From contig NZ_WPZY01000010.1 of assembly GCF_013031405.1 (NCBI RefSeq), positions 104,786 through 168,785 on the forward strand: a stretch of 64,000 nucleotides of DNA, given 5' to 3'. Made by a program: the position numbers and the translations under genes. This document shows positions 1-8,865 of this stretch, piece by piece (the stretch's first letter is position 1; every line of letters begins with the position of its first letter). A model generated the notes under the pieces. It was not told the DNA's origin, made no database searches, and worked only from the letters and a program-made list of their open reading frames with translations. The stretch comes from Ruegeria sp. HKCCD8929 (GTDB lineage: Bacteria > Pseudomonadota > Alphaproteobacteria > Rhodobacterales > Rhodobacteraceae).

Positions 1-252
1 CTTTTCGCGGAATTTTAGATGCGACAGGTCCTCGGAGGTCAAACGTTCCAGCATCAACGCATCGCCGCGCGCGTGATAGGCCAGCGCCAGATCGACCGCG
101 CCGCGCGGGCAGACGGCGCGGGCCAGCCCCTCGTCCAGATCGCTGTCGGTGATCGCCGCGCGGAACGTCGCCTCGGACCAGCCGTCAAAGGGAACATGGG
201 CAAGGGCGGCGTCCAGCAACTGAACCTTGGCGTCTTCGTATGGCGTCGTCAT
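1..252 (-). CDS. COQ9 family protein, 5' part (gene runs off the window)
   Basis: Reading the minus strand from the ATG at 252 gives an open frame of 84 codons that continues past the left edge. It begins MTTPYEDAKVQLLDAALAHV and is followed by FDGWSEATFRAAI, the N-terminal signature of the COQ9 family. This family is also catalogued as the protein divergently transcribed from rpsU, and rpsU is exactly what lies on the other strand here. COQ9 proteins bind lipid and assist ubiquinone biosynthesis. Only the N-terminal helical region is visible, so the lipid-binding pocket cannot be checked. Confidence 0.85.
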   Translation of the reverse strand, partial: MTTPYEDAKVQLLDAALAHVPFDGWSEATFRAAITDSDLDEGLARAVCPRGAVDLALAYHARGDALMLERLTSEDLSHLKFREK

Positions 253-281
253 GGCAAATCTCCCGATCTCGGCCCCAGTAC

Positions 282-310
282 TAGACAACTTACCGGGGCT
301 TTGCTATACG
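282..310 (+). promoter_or_regulatory. sigma70-type promoter for rpsU
   Basis: A TAGACA hexamer at 282-287 and TATACG at 305-310 are separated by 17 bases, and TG precedes the -10 box with one base between. It lies 57 bases upstream of rpsU in the 114-base gap between the divergent COQ9 and rpsU genes. Assigned from consensus similarity only. Confidence 0.5.
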
Positions 311-366
311 GCCAACTCCTGCAAACTTCCTTGCAACTCGAAACTTAGAAAGGTGGTGACAACCAC

Positions 367-573
367 ATGCAGGTTAGTGTTCGCGACAACAATGTCGATC
401 AGGCGCTCCGTGCCCTGAAGAAGAAGCTGCAGCGCGAAGGCGTGTTCCGTGAAATGAAGCTCAAGCAACATTTCGAGAAGCCGTCCGAGAAGAAAGCGCG
501 CGAGAAAGCTGAAGCGATCCGCCGTGCCCGTAAGCTGGCACGCAAGAAAGCCCAGCGCGAAGGTCTGCTCTAA
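367..573 (+). CDS. rpsU: 30S ribosomal protein S21
   Basis: The 68-aa protein starts [20 protein letters not shown] and has the highly basic C-terminus ([18 protein letters not shown]) typical of bacterial S21. S21 sits on the 30S platform near the 3' end of 16S rRNA and helps initiation. A purine-rich AGGTGGTG lies about 8-12 bases before the ATG. Length and sequence are normal for alphaproteobacteria. A strong hairpin follows, so it is probably transcribed alone. Confidence 0.97.
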   Translation: MQVSVRDNNVDQALRALKKKLQREGVFREMKLKQHFEKPSEKKAREKAEAIRRARKLARKKAQREGLL

Positions 574-609
574 GATCTCGCTCGTCCAGCTTTGGATGAC
601 ACTATTTGA

Positions 610-646
610 CGACCCCCGAGGCCACGCCCGGGGGTTTGTCGTTTAG
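610..646 (+). terminator. rpsU terminator
   Basis: CCCCCG at 613-618 pairs with CGGGGG at 629-634, extended by outer A-T and G-U pairs, and is followed by a T-rich tail. It lies 37 bases after the rpsU stop. Confidence 0.75.
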
Positions 647-694
647 GGACCGGATTGCCGAGAGCGGTGCCGCGCCTGCCCGAATCTGTCGTTT

Positions 695-734
695 TGTGGT
701 ATAATTTCCTTCTTTAACACGAAGGAATTTTATC
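695..734 (+). promoter_or_regulatory. promoter and RBS of the protealysin-like gene
   Basis: A perfect TATAAT lies at 700-705 with an upstream TGTGG, resembling an extended -10. A GAAGGAA ribosome-binding site follows, ending about 8 bases before the ATG at 735. No convincing -35 box is visible. Confidence 0.45.
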
Positions 735-1823
735 ATGTGTACCTCTCACAACCCCATCAACTGCATCGTGCCACCTCACATGCTGCGCGTCATGGCCATG
801 CGTGGCGATGCCTCCGTTCAGAAAATGGCCCGCTCGATGCTGAAGCAGAACAAGCAGGTTCGGAAGGACCGTGCCGACCAGAGCACCGGCGTGATGGTGC
901 CGAACGAGGGCCGGGTCGGGGCCTTTGTCACTTCGGCGCTGGCCCAACCCGCCGCAGCCGCGCATGTGTGCGACCGGCGCATCCACGACGGGGGCAACAG
1001 AGCCGCGCTGCCCGGCACTCTGGTGAGGGCCGAGGGCGACCCGGCCACCGGCGATTCAGCCGCAGATGAGGCCTATGATGGGGCAGGCGAGGTTTTCGAC
1101 CTGTTTTCCACCGAATTCAATCGCAACTCGCTGGATGGTCAGGGCCTGCCGCTGATCGCAACCGTGCATCACCGCCGCAACTACAACAACGCCTTCTGGA
1201 ATGGAAATCAGATGGCCTATGGCGACGGGGATGGGCAGATTTTCCAGACCTTCACCGAACTGTCGGTCATCGGGCATGAGATGGCCCATGGCGTGGTGCA
1301 GTTCTCGGGCGGGCTGGTCTATCAGGGGCAGTCTGGTGCACTGAATGAAAGCGTGGCCGATGTCTTTGGCTCGATGACGGTTCAGCGCAAGCTGGGACAG
1401 AATGTGTATGAGGCCGATTGGCTGGTGGGCAAGGGCATCCTGGGTTCAGGCGTCAACGGTGTCGCACTGCGCAGCCTCAAGGCCCCGGGCACCGCCTATT
1501 CCGACGGCTTGCTGGGTCAGGACCCGCAGCCCTATCACATGGACCTGTTCGTCAACACCACCGACGACAATGGCGGCGTCCACATCAACTCGGGCATTCC
1601 CAATCACGCCTTCTATCTCTACTGCATGTATCTGGGCGGAAATGCCTGGGAGAAGCCGGGCCATATCTGGTACCGGGCCTTGCAGAACCTCAACAACCCC
1701 CTGGCCACGTTCGGCGACTGGGCGGCGCAGACCCTGGACGCGGCAATCGATTTGCACGGGGTCGGCAGCTATGAGATGATGATGCTTCGCCGGGCCTGGC
1801 GGCTTGTGGGTATCTCGGTCTGA
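735..1823 (+). CDS. M4 family (thermolysin/protealysin-like) zinc metalloprotease
   Basis: 362 aa. The zinc site is HEMAH at residues 181-185, the third zinc ligand is the Glu of GALNES (E205), and the catalytic His region HINSGIPNHAFY is at 283-294; all are diagnostic of peptidase family M4. No signal peptide is present, and the protein is much shorter than secreted thermolysins. The N-terminus CIVPPHMLRVMAMRGD resembles the short propeptide of protealysin, which carries a conserved PP-hydrophobic motif, so this is the protealysin type, not the long FTP-propeptide type. The next gene is a probable emfourin inhibitor, an arrangement known from the protealysin operon of Serratia. The target substrate is unknown. 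Confidence 0.9.
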   Translation: MCTSHNPINCIVPPHMLRVMAMRGDASVQKMARSMLKQNKQVRKDRADQSTGVMVPNEGRVGAFVTSALAQPAAAAHVCDRRIHDGGNRAALPGTLVRAEGDPATGDSAADEAYDGAGEVFDLFSTEFNRNSLDGQGLPLIATVHHRRNYNNAFWNGNQMAYGDGDGQIFQTFTELSVIGHEMAHGVVQFSGGLVYQGQSGALNESVADVFGSMTVQRKLGQNVYEADWLVGKGILGSGVNGVALRSLKAPGTAYSDGLLGQDPQPYHMDLFVNTTDDNGGVHINSGIPNHAFYLYCMYLGGNAWEKPGHIWYRALQNLNNPLATFGDWAAQTLDAAIDLHGVGSYEMMMLRRAWRLVGISV

Positions 1824-1875
1824 GCACGAGGAGCCGCCGTTGGGAACGCCCGATGCCATAGCAGGATGTCTTGCA

Positions 1876-2169
1876 ATGATTATCGAAATCACCTCAAGTG
1901 GCGGCTTTGCCGGACTGGCAGCGGCTGGCATAGACAAGCGGTTCGACCCTTCCAGCCAGCCGCCGGAACTGGCGCAAACCTATTGCACGGCGTTCGATCC
2001 CGAACAGCTTGGCAAGATCGCCGCAGAGACCGAAGGTTTCGAGGGCGTCGGGGCGGACATGATCACCTATCGCATCGTGGTGACCGGAGAGGACGGGGAA
2101 CCCCGGGTATTCGAACTGCGCGAGGACCAGCTCTCGCCCGAGATGCTGGATCTGATCGACGAAATGTAG
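1876..2169 (+). CDS. emfourin-family protease inhibitor
   Basis: 97 aa, starting MIIEITSSGGFAGLAAAG. The start at 1876 is preceded by AGGAT with 8-base spacing; an in-frame ATG at 1804 lies inside the protease gene and is less likely. The N-terminal strand followed by SGGFAG and the C-terminal motif (YRIVVTGEDGEPRVFELRED) match the emfourin family, which inhibits protealysin-like M4 peptidases. It lies 52 bases downstream of the protease gene on the same strand. The likely role is to hold the cognate protease inactive inside the cell. Family assignment rests on sequence resemblance and context. Confidence 0.75.
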   Translation: MIIEITSSGGFAGLAAAGIDKRFDPSSQPPELAQTYCTAFDPEQLGKIAAETEGFEGVGADMITYRIVVTGEDGEPRVFELREDQLSPEMLDLIDEM

Positions 2170-2181
2170 CGGCGCTGCGGC

Positions 2182-3183
2182 TCACCTCTGCCGCAGCACC
2201 CCCAGCCCCCGGCGGCGCACCACACTGCGGCCCCGCAAGGTTTCGCGGAACACGATCAGCAGCCCGGCCCCCACGATCAGGGTCAGGCCGATCCATGTGG
2301 ATACCCCCGGCAACGCGCCGAACATCAGATACCCCCACAGGATCGCCCATGGCAGGTAGGTGTATTCGAACGGGGTGACCACGCTGGCCTCGGCCAGCCG
2401 ATAGGTCTGGCTCAGCGCAAAGAACCCGACGCCAGAGGTACAGCCCAGAACCATCAGCAACAGCCAGCCCATTGCACCCGGCGCCACCCAGTCCCGGTAG
2501 AGGAAGGCAAGGCTCGGATGCGGCGACGCGGTTTGCAGCCCCGAGAAGATCAGCCCCAGAACGCCTCCGCCCAGGATGAAGAAGATCACCGAGAACAGCG
2601 TCATCGTGCCGCCATTGCTACGGCTGCCCAGACGGCGGGTGCAGATGATCGAGATTGCATAGGCCATCGCCGCCAGCAGTGCCAGCACCGCCGCCGGTTC
2701 GAACACCGCGGCGCCGGGCTGCACGATCACCACCACCCCTGCCAACCCCATAAAAACGGCCAGCCAGCGGTACCAACCGATCCGCTCGCCCAAAAAGATG
2801 GTGGCAAGGATGGTGACGAAGATCGGCGTCGAAAAGGTGATTGACGCTGTTTCAGCCATGCCGATCGCCGCCAGCGCCATGTAGTAGACCAGATAAGAGC
2901 AGAATGCCGCCCCTGCCCGCAGCAATTGCAGTGGCACCGAACCCAGCTTCAAGGGCCAGAGCGATCCTTCGTACCAGGCGATTGCAACCACCAGCGGCAA
3001 GGCAAACAGGCCGCGCCAAAAGACGATCTGGTGCACCGCAAGATCGCCGCTGAGGCTTTTGATGATGACGTCCTGCACAGGAAACAGGGTGGTGGCCAGC
3101 AACAGCCACAGGATGCCGAACAAGGGGCGCGACTCGGACGTTCCACCGCCTCGCGCCATTGTGTTGGGGTCGGTTGCAACCAT
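2182..3183 (-). CDS. DMT-superfamily (EamA) transporter
   Basis: 333 aa with ten predicted membrane segments in two EamA repeats, the usual size and shape of drug/metabolite exporters of this superfamily. The ATG at 3183 has GGAG 7 bases upstream and was chosen over an upstream in-frame TTG at 3279. The first repeat begins FGILWLLLATTLFPVQDVIIK and the second contains EYTYLPWAILWGYLMFGALPG. The gene is convergent with the inhibitor gene, the two stops being 12 bases apart. The substrate cannot be inferred from sequence. Confidence 0.88.
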   Translation of the reverse strand: MVATDPNTMARGGGTSESRPLFGILWLLLATTLFPVQDVIIKSLSGDLAVHQIVFWRGLFALPLVVAIAWYEGSLWPLKLGSVPLQLLRAGAAFCSYLVYYMALAAIGMAETASITFSTPIFVTILATIFLGERIGWYRWLAVFMGLAGVVVIVQPGAAVFEPAAVLALLAAMAYAISIICTRRLGSRSNGGTMTLFSVIFFILGGGVLGLIFSGLQTASPHPSLAFLYRDWVAPGAMGWLLLMVLGCTSGVGFFALSQTYRLAEASVVTPFEYTYLPWAILWGYLMFGALPGVSTWIGLTLIVGAGLLIVFRETLRGRSVVRRRGLGVLRQR

Positions 3184-3505
3184 GTCCAACTCCGCGCGTG
3201 AGAATTGCTCAAGGCTGCCCGATCGGGCGGAGCGATCTTGCAGATCCGCGACAACCGAGTCGTTTCCGGACCCGGGCAAACCAAAATTCTGCGTGAAGAA
3301 CCGCCATCCGTGAGGGCAGGCCTGCGCAGCTTTCTGCCGCCTTTCGGAAACGCTGTTTGCCGTGCAGCTTCCCGCACATCTTGCGTTACAAATCCGGCTG
3401 CAATCTGCCGCCGACCGGTAACAACCGCGTGGCTCCTTTTCTCTGCCTTATTGCTGCCACTAAAGGGGGGTGGGGATAATAGCACCACTCACAGGAGTCA
3501 CTCAC

Positions 3506-4885
3506 ATGTCCGTAGCCAGCTCACTCGAACGGCAAATGCTGGACTTAATCAACGCCGAGCGCGCATCGCGCGGGCTCAACCCGGTCCAGCTGGAACTCAG
3601 GCTGAACGATTCATCCGAAGACCACAGCGACTGGATGCTGCGATCCGGTAATTTCTCGCATACCGGCAGCGGAGGGTCATCCGCCGGCGACCGGATGCGC
3701 GACGCGGGATTTGTGTTTTCAGGCAGTTGGACCTGGGCCGAGAACATTGCCTGGCAAAGCTTGAGGGGCGCTCCGGGTCTGAGCGACGATGTGGAGAACC
3801 TGCACGACAGCCTGATGAACAGCTCAGGCCACCGGGCGAACATTCTCAATCCTGACGTCACGGTGATCGGCATCGGGATCGAGACCGGAAGGTTCCAGGG
3901 CTACGACGCGATCATGGTCACCCAGAACTTTGCGAAGACCTCTGCGGCTGTGCAACTGGATACCGGCGGTGGCGGCGGGGGTGGAGGCCCGGTCAGAAAA
4001 GTGGTTCCTGCCGGCACCGAAGGGACGGATGCCGCGGACTGGCTTGTTCTTGCTGCTGCCGCACCCGGAAAGCTGGTAGGCCGTGAGGGCAACGATATCC
4101 TGGAGGGATCCTCAGCAAACAACACTCTTGAGGGTAACGATGGAGCGGACAGAATTCATGGCAATGGCGGACATGACAGGATCTTTGCCGGAGACGGCCA
4201 TGATCGCGCATGGGGGGGAGACGGAAACGACATAATCTACGCCGGCATCGGAAATGACTTTGTCTATGGCGGCGCAGGGCATGACGCCATGCACGGCATG
4301 AACGGCGATGACATTTTGGAAGGCCATGCTGGTGCCGACAGAATTTTCGGCAACAATGGCAACGACAAGATTTTTGCCGGTGATGGCCATGACCGTTCCA
4401 GAGGCGGAAACGGAAACGATGTAATCTACTCCGGTATCGGAAATGACTTTGCCTATGGCGGTGCCGGAAACGACACGATGCGCGGAATGAACGGCAATGA
4501 CGTTCTAGAAGGCCATGGCGGTGCCGACAGGATGTATGGTGACAATGGCTGGGACAAGATCTTTGCCGGAGACGGGGATGATCTTGTTTGGGGAGGCAAT
4601 GGAAATGATATCATTGCCGGAGGGACCGGCACCAATGTCCTGCACGGCGGCGCCGGCGCTGATACGTTCATCTTTGGCAAAGGGATCGACACGGTTAAGG
4701 ACTTCGAGGGCCTTGATCGTATTGACCTGCGATCCTCGGCGCAGATCACCAATTTCTCGGATCTGAGCGCCAACCACATGACCCAGTCGGGCGGAAATGT
4801 CCTTATTGACGACGGCGCGGGTCACACCATGCTGTTGGAAAACACCCTGCTTTCCGATCTGAACGCTGGCGACTTCCTGTTCTGA
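3506..4885 (+). CDS. CAP-domain protein fused to RTX calcium-binding repeats
   Basis: 459 aa. Residues about 5-145 form a CAP (CRISP/PR-1/SCP-like) domain with LINAERASRGL, HSDWM, FSHTG, WAENIAW and SSGHRANILNP, which carry the conserved His/Glu surface residues. A glycine-rich linker follows near residue 155. Residues about 190-400 hold at least eight GGxGxDxxx-type nonapeptide repeats, the calcium-binding beta-roll of RTX proteins. The C-terminus (DTFIFGKGIDTVKDFE followed by a hydrophobic end) is typical of type I secretion substrates. There is no N-terminal signal peptide, as expected for that route. No type I exporter genes are in the window. The ATG at 3506 has AGGAG at 8-base spacing. 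Confidence 0.9.
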   Translation: MSVASSLERQMLDLINAERASRGLNPVQLELRLNDSSEDHSDWMLRSGNFSHTGSGGSSAGDRMRDAGFVFSGSWTWAENIAWQSLRGAPGLSDDVENLHDSLMNSSGHRANILNPDVTVIGIGIETGRFQGYDAIMVTQNFAKTSAAVQLDTGGGGGGGGPVRKVVPAGTEGTDAADWLVLAAAAPGKLVGREGNDILEGSSANNTLEGNDGADRIHGNGGHDRIFAGDGHDRAWGGDGNDIIYAGIGNDFVYGGAGHDAMHGMNGDDILEGHAGADRIFGNNGNDKIFAGDGHDRSRGGNGNDVIYSGIGNDFAYGGAGNDTMRGMNGNDVLEGHGGADRMYGDNGWDKIFAGDGDDLVWGGNGNDIIAGGTGTNVLHGGAGADTFIFGKGIDTVKDFEGLDRIDLRSSAQITNFSDLSANHMTQSGGNVLIDDGAGHTMLLENTLLSDLNAGDFLF

Positions 4886-4910
4886 TCCAGGCAATCAACC
4901 CGCTCAAGAA

Positions 4911-4940
4911 AACGCCCCGTCGAGACGGGGCGTTTTTTCT
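4911..4940 (+). terminator. rho-independent terminator of the CAP/RTX gene
   Basis: AACGCCCCGTC (4911-4921) pairs perfectly with GACGGGGCGTT (4924-4934) and runs into a T-tract. The same hairpin may also serve the convergent ppk2 gene. Confidence 0.85.
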
Positions 4941-5923
4941 TAGTAGACCTTGGGAACGTAAAGCTCGTCCGGCAGAACCCGCCGCTCGTAGTCCGGGTTG
5001 TATTTGCGGTCCGGCAGCGTGACCTTTTCCTGCGGTACGTCGTCATATGGTATCCGCGTCAACAGGTGCTCGATGCAGTTCAGGCGCTCGCGCTTCTTGT
5101 CGTTGCCTTCGACGATATACCACGGCGCCTCGGGGATGTTGGTGCGAAAGAACATATCCTCCTTAGCTTTGGTATAGGACTCCCACCGGATGCGGGACTC
5201 CAGGTCCATAGGCGACAGTTTCCATTGCTTCATCGGATCATGGATCCGCATGAGGAATCGCAACTGCTGCTCTTCATCCGTGATCGAGAACCAGTATTTC
5301 AACAGGATGATCCCTGACCGCACCAGCATGCGTTCGAATTCGGGAACGTCCTGAAAGAACTGCTCGACCTGATCGTCTGATGCGAACCCCATTACCCGCT
5401 CGACGCCTGCGCGGTTGTACCATGAGCGGTCGAAGAGCACGATCTCACCTGCTGCCGGCAGATGCGGCACGTAACGCTGGAAATACCACTGGCTCTGCTC
5501 GCGGCGGCTGGGGGCCGGCAGGGCCACGACACGGGCCACACGCGGGTTCAGACGCTGGGTGATCCGCTTGATCACACCGCCTTTGCCTGCGCTGTCGCGG
5601 CCTTCGAACAGGATGCAGACCTTGGCACCGGTATGCATCACCCAGTCCTGCACCCTGATCAGTTCGGCCTGCAGCCGCAGCAGGTTGCGGAAATAGACCT
5701 TGCGGTCCAGCATGTTCGGGTGCTGGTTCCTGTAGATCTTGCGGACTTCCATCGACAGCATCGGCTCGCTGAACTCGATCTCGAAATCCTCGTCCAGCGT
5801 GTCCTCCAATTCGGCAGCCAGCCAGTCCTTGTTCGGGTCTTCAGCGTCGTAGTTCAAGATCTGCTCCTTCTCGTCCAATGCGTCGCACTCCGTTACCGGA
5901 GTATTGTAAATTTCAGGCGTCAT
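4940..5923 (-). CDS. ppk2: polyphosphate kinase 2 family protein
   Basis: 327 aa. The P-loop GRDSAGKGG lies at residues 108-116 and the Walker B/lid element DRSWYNRAGVE starts at residue 165; both are hallmarks of PPK2. These soluble kinases transfer phosphate between polyphosphate and nucleoside diphosphates. A roughly 60-residue acidic N-terminal extension (DTLDEDFEIEF region) precedes the catalytic core. The length matches single-domain PPK2 enzymes. Which nucleotide is preferred cannot be read from the sequence. The gene appears to stand alone, with its start at the ATG 5923 and only a weak ribosome-binding site. Confidence 0.93.
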   Translation of the reverse strand: MTPEIYNTPVTECDALDEKEQILNYDAEDPNKDWLAAELEDTLDEDFEIEFSEPMLSMEVRKIYRNQHPNMLDRKVYFRNLLRLQAELIRVQDWVMHTGAKVCILFEGRDSAGKGGVIKRITQRLNPRVARVVALPAPSRREQSQWYFQRYVPHLPAAGEIVLFDRSWYNRAGVERVMGFASDDQVEQFFQDVPEFERMLVRSGIILLKYWFSITDEEQQLRFLMRIHDPMKQWKLSPMDLESRIRWESYTKAKEDMFFRTNIPEAPWYIVEGNDKKRERLNCIEHLLTRIPYDDVPQEKVTLPDRKYNPDYERRVLPDELYVPKVY

Positions 5924-6093
5924 CCGCGCGATATCGCCGCCTGCAACAAATCCGGCACCCCCCGTTTGAACGGAGTATTCGGGCGGGATGCCCGATGTGC
6001 AGGCAGGAGACGCGGGATCACTCTAAAATCCTATGTATGTCCCGGGTTTACAAGCGACAACTTTGACGCAAGCCCGGTGCGGATTTCCGCCGT

Positions 6094-6552
6094 TCAGACC
6101 GGCAGGGCCGTGGTTTTGAAAACCGTCCGCAGCGCAAACGAGCTTTGCATCTGCGCCACCCCCGGCAGCCGCGACAGGTATTGCTTGTGAATGCGGGCGA
6201 AATCCTCGGTGTTTTCGGCCACGACCTTGAGGATATAGTCCGCCGTTCCCGCCATCAGATGGCATTCCAGCACATCCGGTATCCGCGCCACTGCCCGCTC
6301 GAACGCGTCCAGCACCTCTTCAGCCTGACCCTGCAGTGTGATCTCGACAAAGACCGTGGTGGGCACGCCCATCTTGCGCGCATCCAGCAACGCCACGTAA
6401 TTGCGAATATAGCCGTCCGCCTCAAGCCGCTGTACGCGTCGGTGGCAGGCTGAGGGAGACAGATTGACCTGCTCTGACAGCTCGGCATTCGACATCCGGC
6501 CCTTGTTCTGAAGCGCGGCCAGAATCTTTCGATCTGTTGCATCGAGGCTCAT
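6094..6552 (-). CDS. Lrp/AsnC family regulator, probable regulator of ald
   Basis: 152 aa. An N-terminal helix-turn-helix (LDATDRKILAALQNKGRMSN, then LSEQVNLSPSACHRRVQRLE) is followed by an RAM effector-binding domain (VFVEITLQGQAEE, GTADYILKVV). It is transcribed away from alanine dehydrogenase with a 139-base shared control region. Lrp-type activators of ald (AldR) occupy this position in many bacteria, so regulation by alanine or another amino acid is the simplest reading. It is the first of three Lrp genes in this window placed beside an amino-acid gene. Confidence 0.9.
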   Translation of the reverse strand: MSLDATDRKILAALQNKGRMSNAELSEQVNLSPSACHRRVQRLEADGYIRNYVALLDARKMGVPTTVFVEITLQGQAEEVLDAFERAVARIPDVLECHLMAGTADYILKVVAENTEDFARIHKQYLSRLPGVAQMQSSFALRTVFKTTALPV

Positions 6553-6691
6553 TCACGCACATCCATTGCAGAGAATTGGCATACCGTAGAATTCTATCCC
6601 GCAATTCACAGTAAAGACGAGTGGAGTTTCACAGAAATTGCGCCCCATTTTGCACATAATTTAGGCAGTTTATGAATGGAGAGGATGGACA
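6553..6691. promoter_or_regulatory. shared control region of the Lrp gene and ald
   Basis: The region is more A/T-rich than the flanking genes. It holds the 10-base palindrome TAGAATTCTA at 6587-6596 and several AATTGC/GCAATT elements (for example around 6601 and 6636), as expected for a multi-site Lrp binding region. The ald ribosome-binding site GGAGAGGA ends about 6 bases before its ATG. Confidence 0.5.
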
Positions 6692-7810
6692 ATGAAAATC
6701 GGGTGTCCAAAGGAAATCAAACCTCAGGAGTTCCGCGTGGGCATGACCCCCAACGCGGCCCAGGAAGCGGTTGTGCGTGGGCATGAGGTGATCATCGAGA
6801 CCAAGGCCGGGCTTGGCGCCGGGTTCGATGACGCGGCCTATGTCGAGGCCGGGGCCCGCATCGTCGAGACCGCCGAGGAGGTGTTCGCCACCGCCGACAT
6901 GATCGTCAAGGTGAAGGAACCGCAGGCGGTCGAGCGCAAGATGCTGCGCGAGGGGCAGTTGCTGTTCACCTACCTGCACCTGGCGCCGGACCCGGATCAG
7001 ACCCATGACCTGCTGGCCTCGGGCTGCACTGCCATCGCCTACGAGACCGTGACCGACCGCAACGGCGGTCTGCCTCTGCTGGCGCCCATGTCCGAAGTGG
7101 CGGGCAAACTGGCACCGCAGGTGGGCGCCTGGACGCTGCAAAAAGCCAATGGCGGCCGTGGCGTGCTGATGGGCGGGGTTCCCGGCGTGGGACCGGCCAA
7201 GGTCGTCGTGATCGGCGGCGGCGTGGTGGGCACGCATGCGGCGCGCGTCGCGGCCGGCATGGGCGCGGAAGTAACCGTGCTGGACATGAGTCTACCCCGT
7301 CTGCGTTATCTCGACGACACCATGCGCAGCGAGTTCAAGACCTCGTATGCCTCCAAGGGCAACACCGCCGAGCTTGTGGCCGAAGCGGACATGGTGATCG
7401 GTGCGGTGCTGATCCCGGGTGCCGCCGCCCCCAAACTGATCACCCGCGAACAGCTTTCGACCATGAAGCCGGGCGCGGCGCTCGTGGACGTTGCCATCGA
7501 CCAGGGCGGCTGTTTCGAAACCTCGCGTGCCACCACCCATGCGGACCCGATCTATGACGTGGACGGGATCATGCACTACTGCGTGGCCAACATGCCGGGC
7601 GCAGTGGCGCGCACCTCGACCATCGCACTGGGCAACGCCACCATGCCGTTCATGCTGGCACTGGCCGACAAGGGCTGGAAACAGGCCTGCCAGGACGACC
7701 CGCACCTGCTGGCCGGTCTGAACGTGCATGCCGGTCAACTCACCTACTACGCTGTCGGCAAGGCACTCGGCATCGACGTGGTGTCGCCGGGCGTGGTGGT
7801 GAAAGCCTGA
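6692..7810 (+). CDS. ald: alanine dehydrogenase
   Basis: 372 aa, starting [20 protein letters not shown], the conserved substrate-binding N-terminus of alanine dehydrogenases. A Rossmann fold ([28 protein letters not shown]) lies near residues 170-197. The enzyme interconverts L-alanine and pyruvate plus ammonium with NAD. The length equals that of characterised Ald proteins (about 370 aa). A strong terminator follows, so the gene is monocistronic and probably controlled by the divergent Lrp regulator. Confidence 0.97.
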   Translation: MKIGCPKEIKPQEFRVGMTPNAAQEAVVRGHEVIIETKAGLGAGFDDAAYVEAGARIVETAEEVFATADMIVKVKEPQAVERKMLREGQLLFTYLHLAPDPDQTHDLLASGCTAIAYETVTDRNGGLPLLAPMSEVAGKLAPQVGAWTLQKANGGRGVLMGGVPGVGPAKVVVIGGGVVGTHAARVAAGMGAEVTVLDMSLPRLRYLDDTMRSEFKTSYASKGNTAELVAEADMVIGAVLIPGAAAPKLITREQLSTMKPGAALVDVAIDQGGCFETSRATTHADPIYDVDGIMHYCVANMPGAVARTSTIALGNATMPFMLALADKGWKQACQDDPHLLAGLNVHAGQLTYYAVGKALGIDVVSPGVVVKA

Positions 7811-7833
7811 GAGACGAGGTGCTCCCGCCCCTG

Positions 7834-7862
7834 AAAGCGCCCTCTGTCGAGGGCGCTTTACA
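7834..7862 (+). terminator. ald terminator
   Basis: AAAGCGCCCTC (7834-7844) pairs perfectly with GAGGGCGCTTT (7849-7859) around a TGTC loop, 24 bases after the ald stop. The T-run is short. Confidence 0.7.
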
Positions 7863-7865
7863 GAG

Positions 7866-7992
7866 TTGGGCCCAGCGCCGCGCCAAAGGCGCGGCTGGAA
7901 ACACCAGTGCCCAGCCTCTGTTCAAAACGCAGCAGCGCCGCGCTGAAAGCGCGGCGCTGGGCCCAACGGGAGGAGGGCATTGCAAAATGCCC
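7866..7992. repeat. intergenic inverted-repeat element
   Basis: An 18-base arm at 7866-7883 is repeated as its exact reverse complement at 7949-7966. Between them are further internal inversions (GCGCCGCGC next to GGCGCGGC; AGCGCCGCGCT next to AGCGCGGCGCT). A separate small hairpin GGGCATT/AATGCCC lies at 7975-7992. The block fills the gap between the ald terminator and the mscS stop, and has no coding appearance. It looks like a REP-type dispersed intergenic element; other genomic copies would have to be checked. Confidence 0.65.
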
Positions 7993-8014
7993 GAACGACG
8001 GGCGGGAGCGCTTG

Positions 8015-8821
8015 TCACGCCTCTTTCTTGATCTCCACCGAATGCGGATAGGGGATCGAGATACCCTTGGCGTCAAACGCCTCTTTCACGGCCTTGGTCA
8101 GTTCGAACTTCACATCCCAATAGTCATCTGCCGCACACCAGACACGGGCCGTCAGATCGACCGAGCTGTCCCCGAGATTGGTAACCTTCACCCAAGGCTC
8201 GGGATCGGCCAACACGCGTTTGTCTGCACTTGTCACACTATGGATGATTTCGATCGCCTTATCCGCGCTGTCGCCGTAGTCGATCCCGAACACCAGATCC
8301 ACGCGCCGTGTCTCGTGGGCGGAATAGTTGGTGATGACCGAGCCCCAGGACTGCCCGTTCGGCACGATGATTTGTACGTTGTCCGGGGTCACAAGCTCGG
8401 TGGTGAACAGGTTCAGGTCCTTCACCGTTCCCGCAGTCCCGCCGATATCCACATACTGGCCCAGCTTGTAGGGCCTAAACACCACCAGCATCACACCGGC
8501 TGCCAGATCACTGAGCGTGCCCTGCAAAGCCAGACCGATGGCCAGCGAGGCCGCACCCAGAATGGCGACAATACTTGTGGCTTGGATTCCGAAAATGCCC
8601 AACACAGCCACCAGGACCATGGCCAGGACAACCCATTTCACCAGGCTGGCAACAAAATTGCCCAGCGTGGGGTCGATCTGAGGCGTCGCGTTTATCCGCC
8701 GACGAACCATACCGCTGATTGCACCAGCGGCGATCCACCCCAGCACAAGGACGATGAGCGCCTTGCCCGCATTCAACAACAGCGGCCATGCACCGTTTGT
8801 CAGTTCTACAACCTGTTCCAT
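8015..8821 (-). CDS. small-conductance mechanosensitive channel (MscS family)
   Basis: 268 aa. Three membrane segments cover roughly residues 10-100. The pore helix ATSIVAILGAASLAIGLALQGTLSDLAAGVMLV has the Gly/Ala packing and the LQG..NL-like turn typical of MscS TM3. A beta domain (FRPYKLGQYVDIGGTAGTV) and a cytoplasmic alpha/beta domain follow. It releases solutes on hypo-osmotic shock. mscL is encoded next upstream on the same strand, with a terminator-like hairpin between them. The size is typical of the minimal MscS class. Confidence 0.93.
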   Translation of the reverse strand: MEQVVELTNGAWPLLLNAGKALIVLVLGWIAAGAISGMVRRRINATPQIDPTLGNFVASLVKWVVLAMVLVAVLGIFGIQATSIVAILGAASLAIGLALQGTLSDLAAGVMLVVFRPYKLGQYVDIGGTAGTVKDLNLFTTELVTPDNVQIIVPNGQSWGSVITNYSAHETRRVDLVFGIDYGDSADKAIEIIHSVTSADKRVLADPEPWVKVTNLGDSSVDLTARVWCAADDYWDVKFELTKAVKEAFDAKGISIPYPHSVEIKKEA

Positions 8822-8865
8822 ATCAAATCCTGATCATTCGCCACACGAGCCTTGGTGCGGCACCC

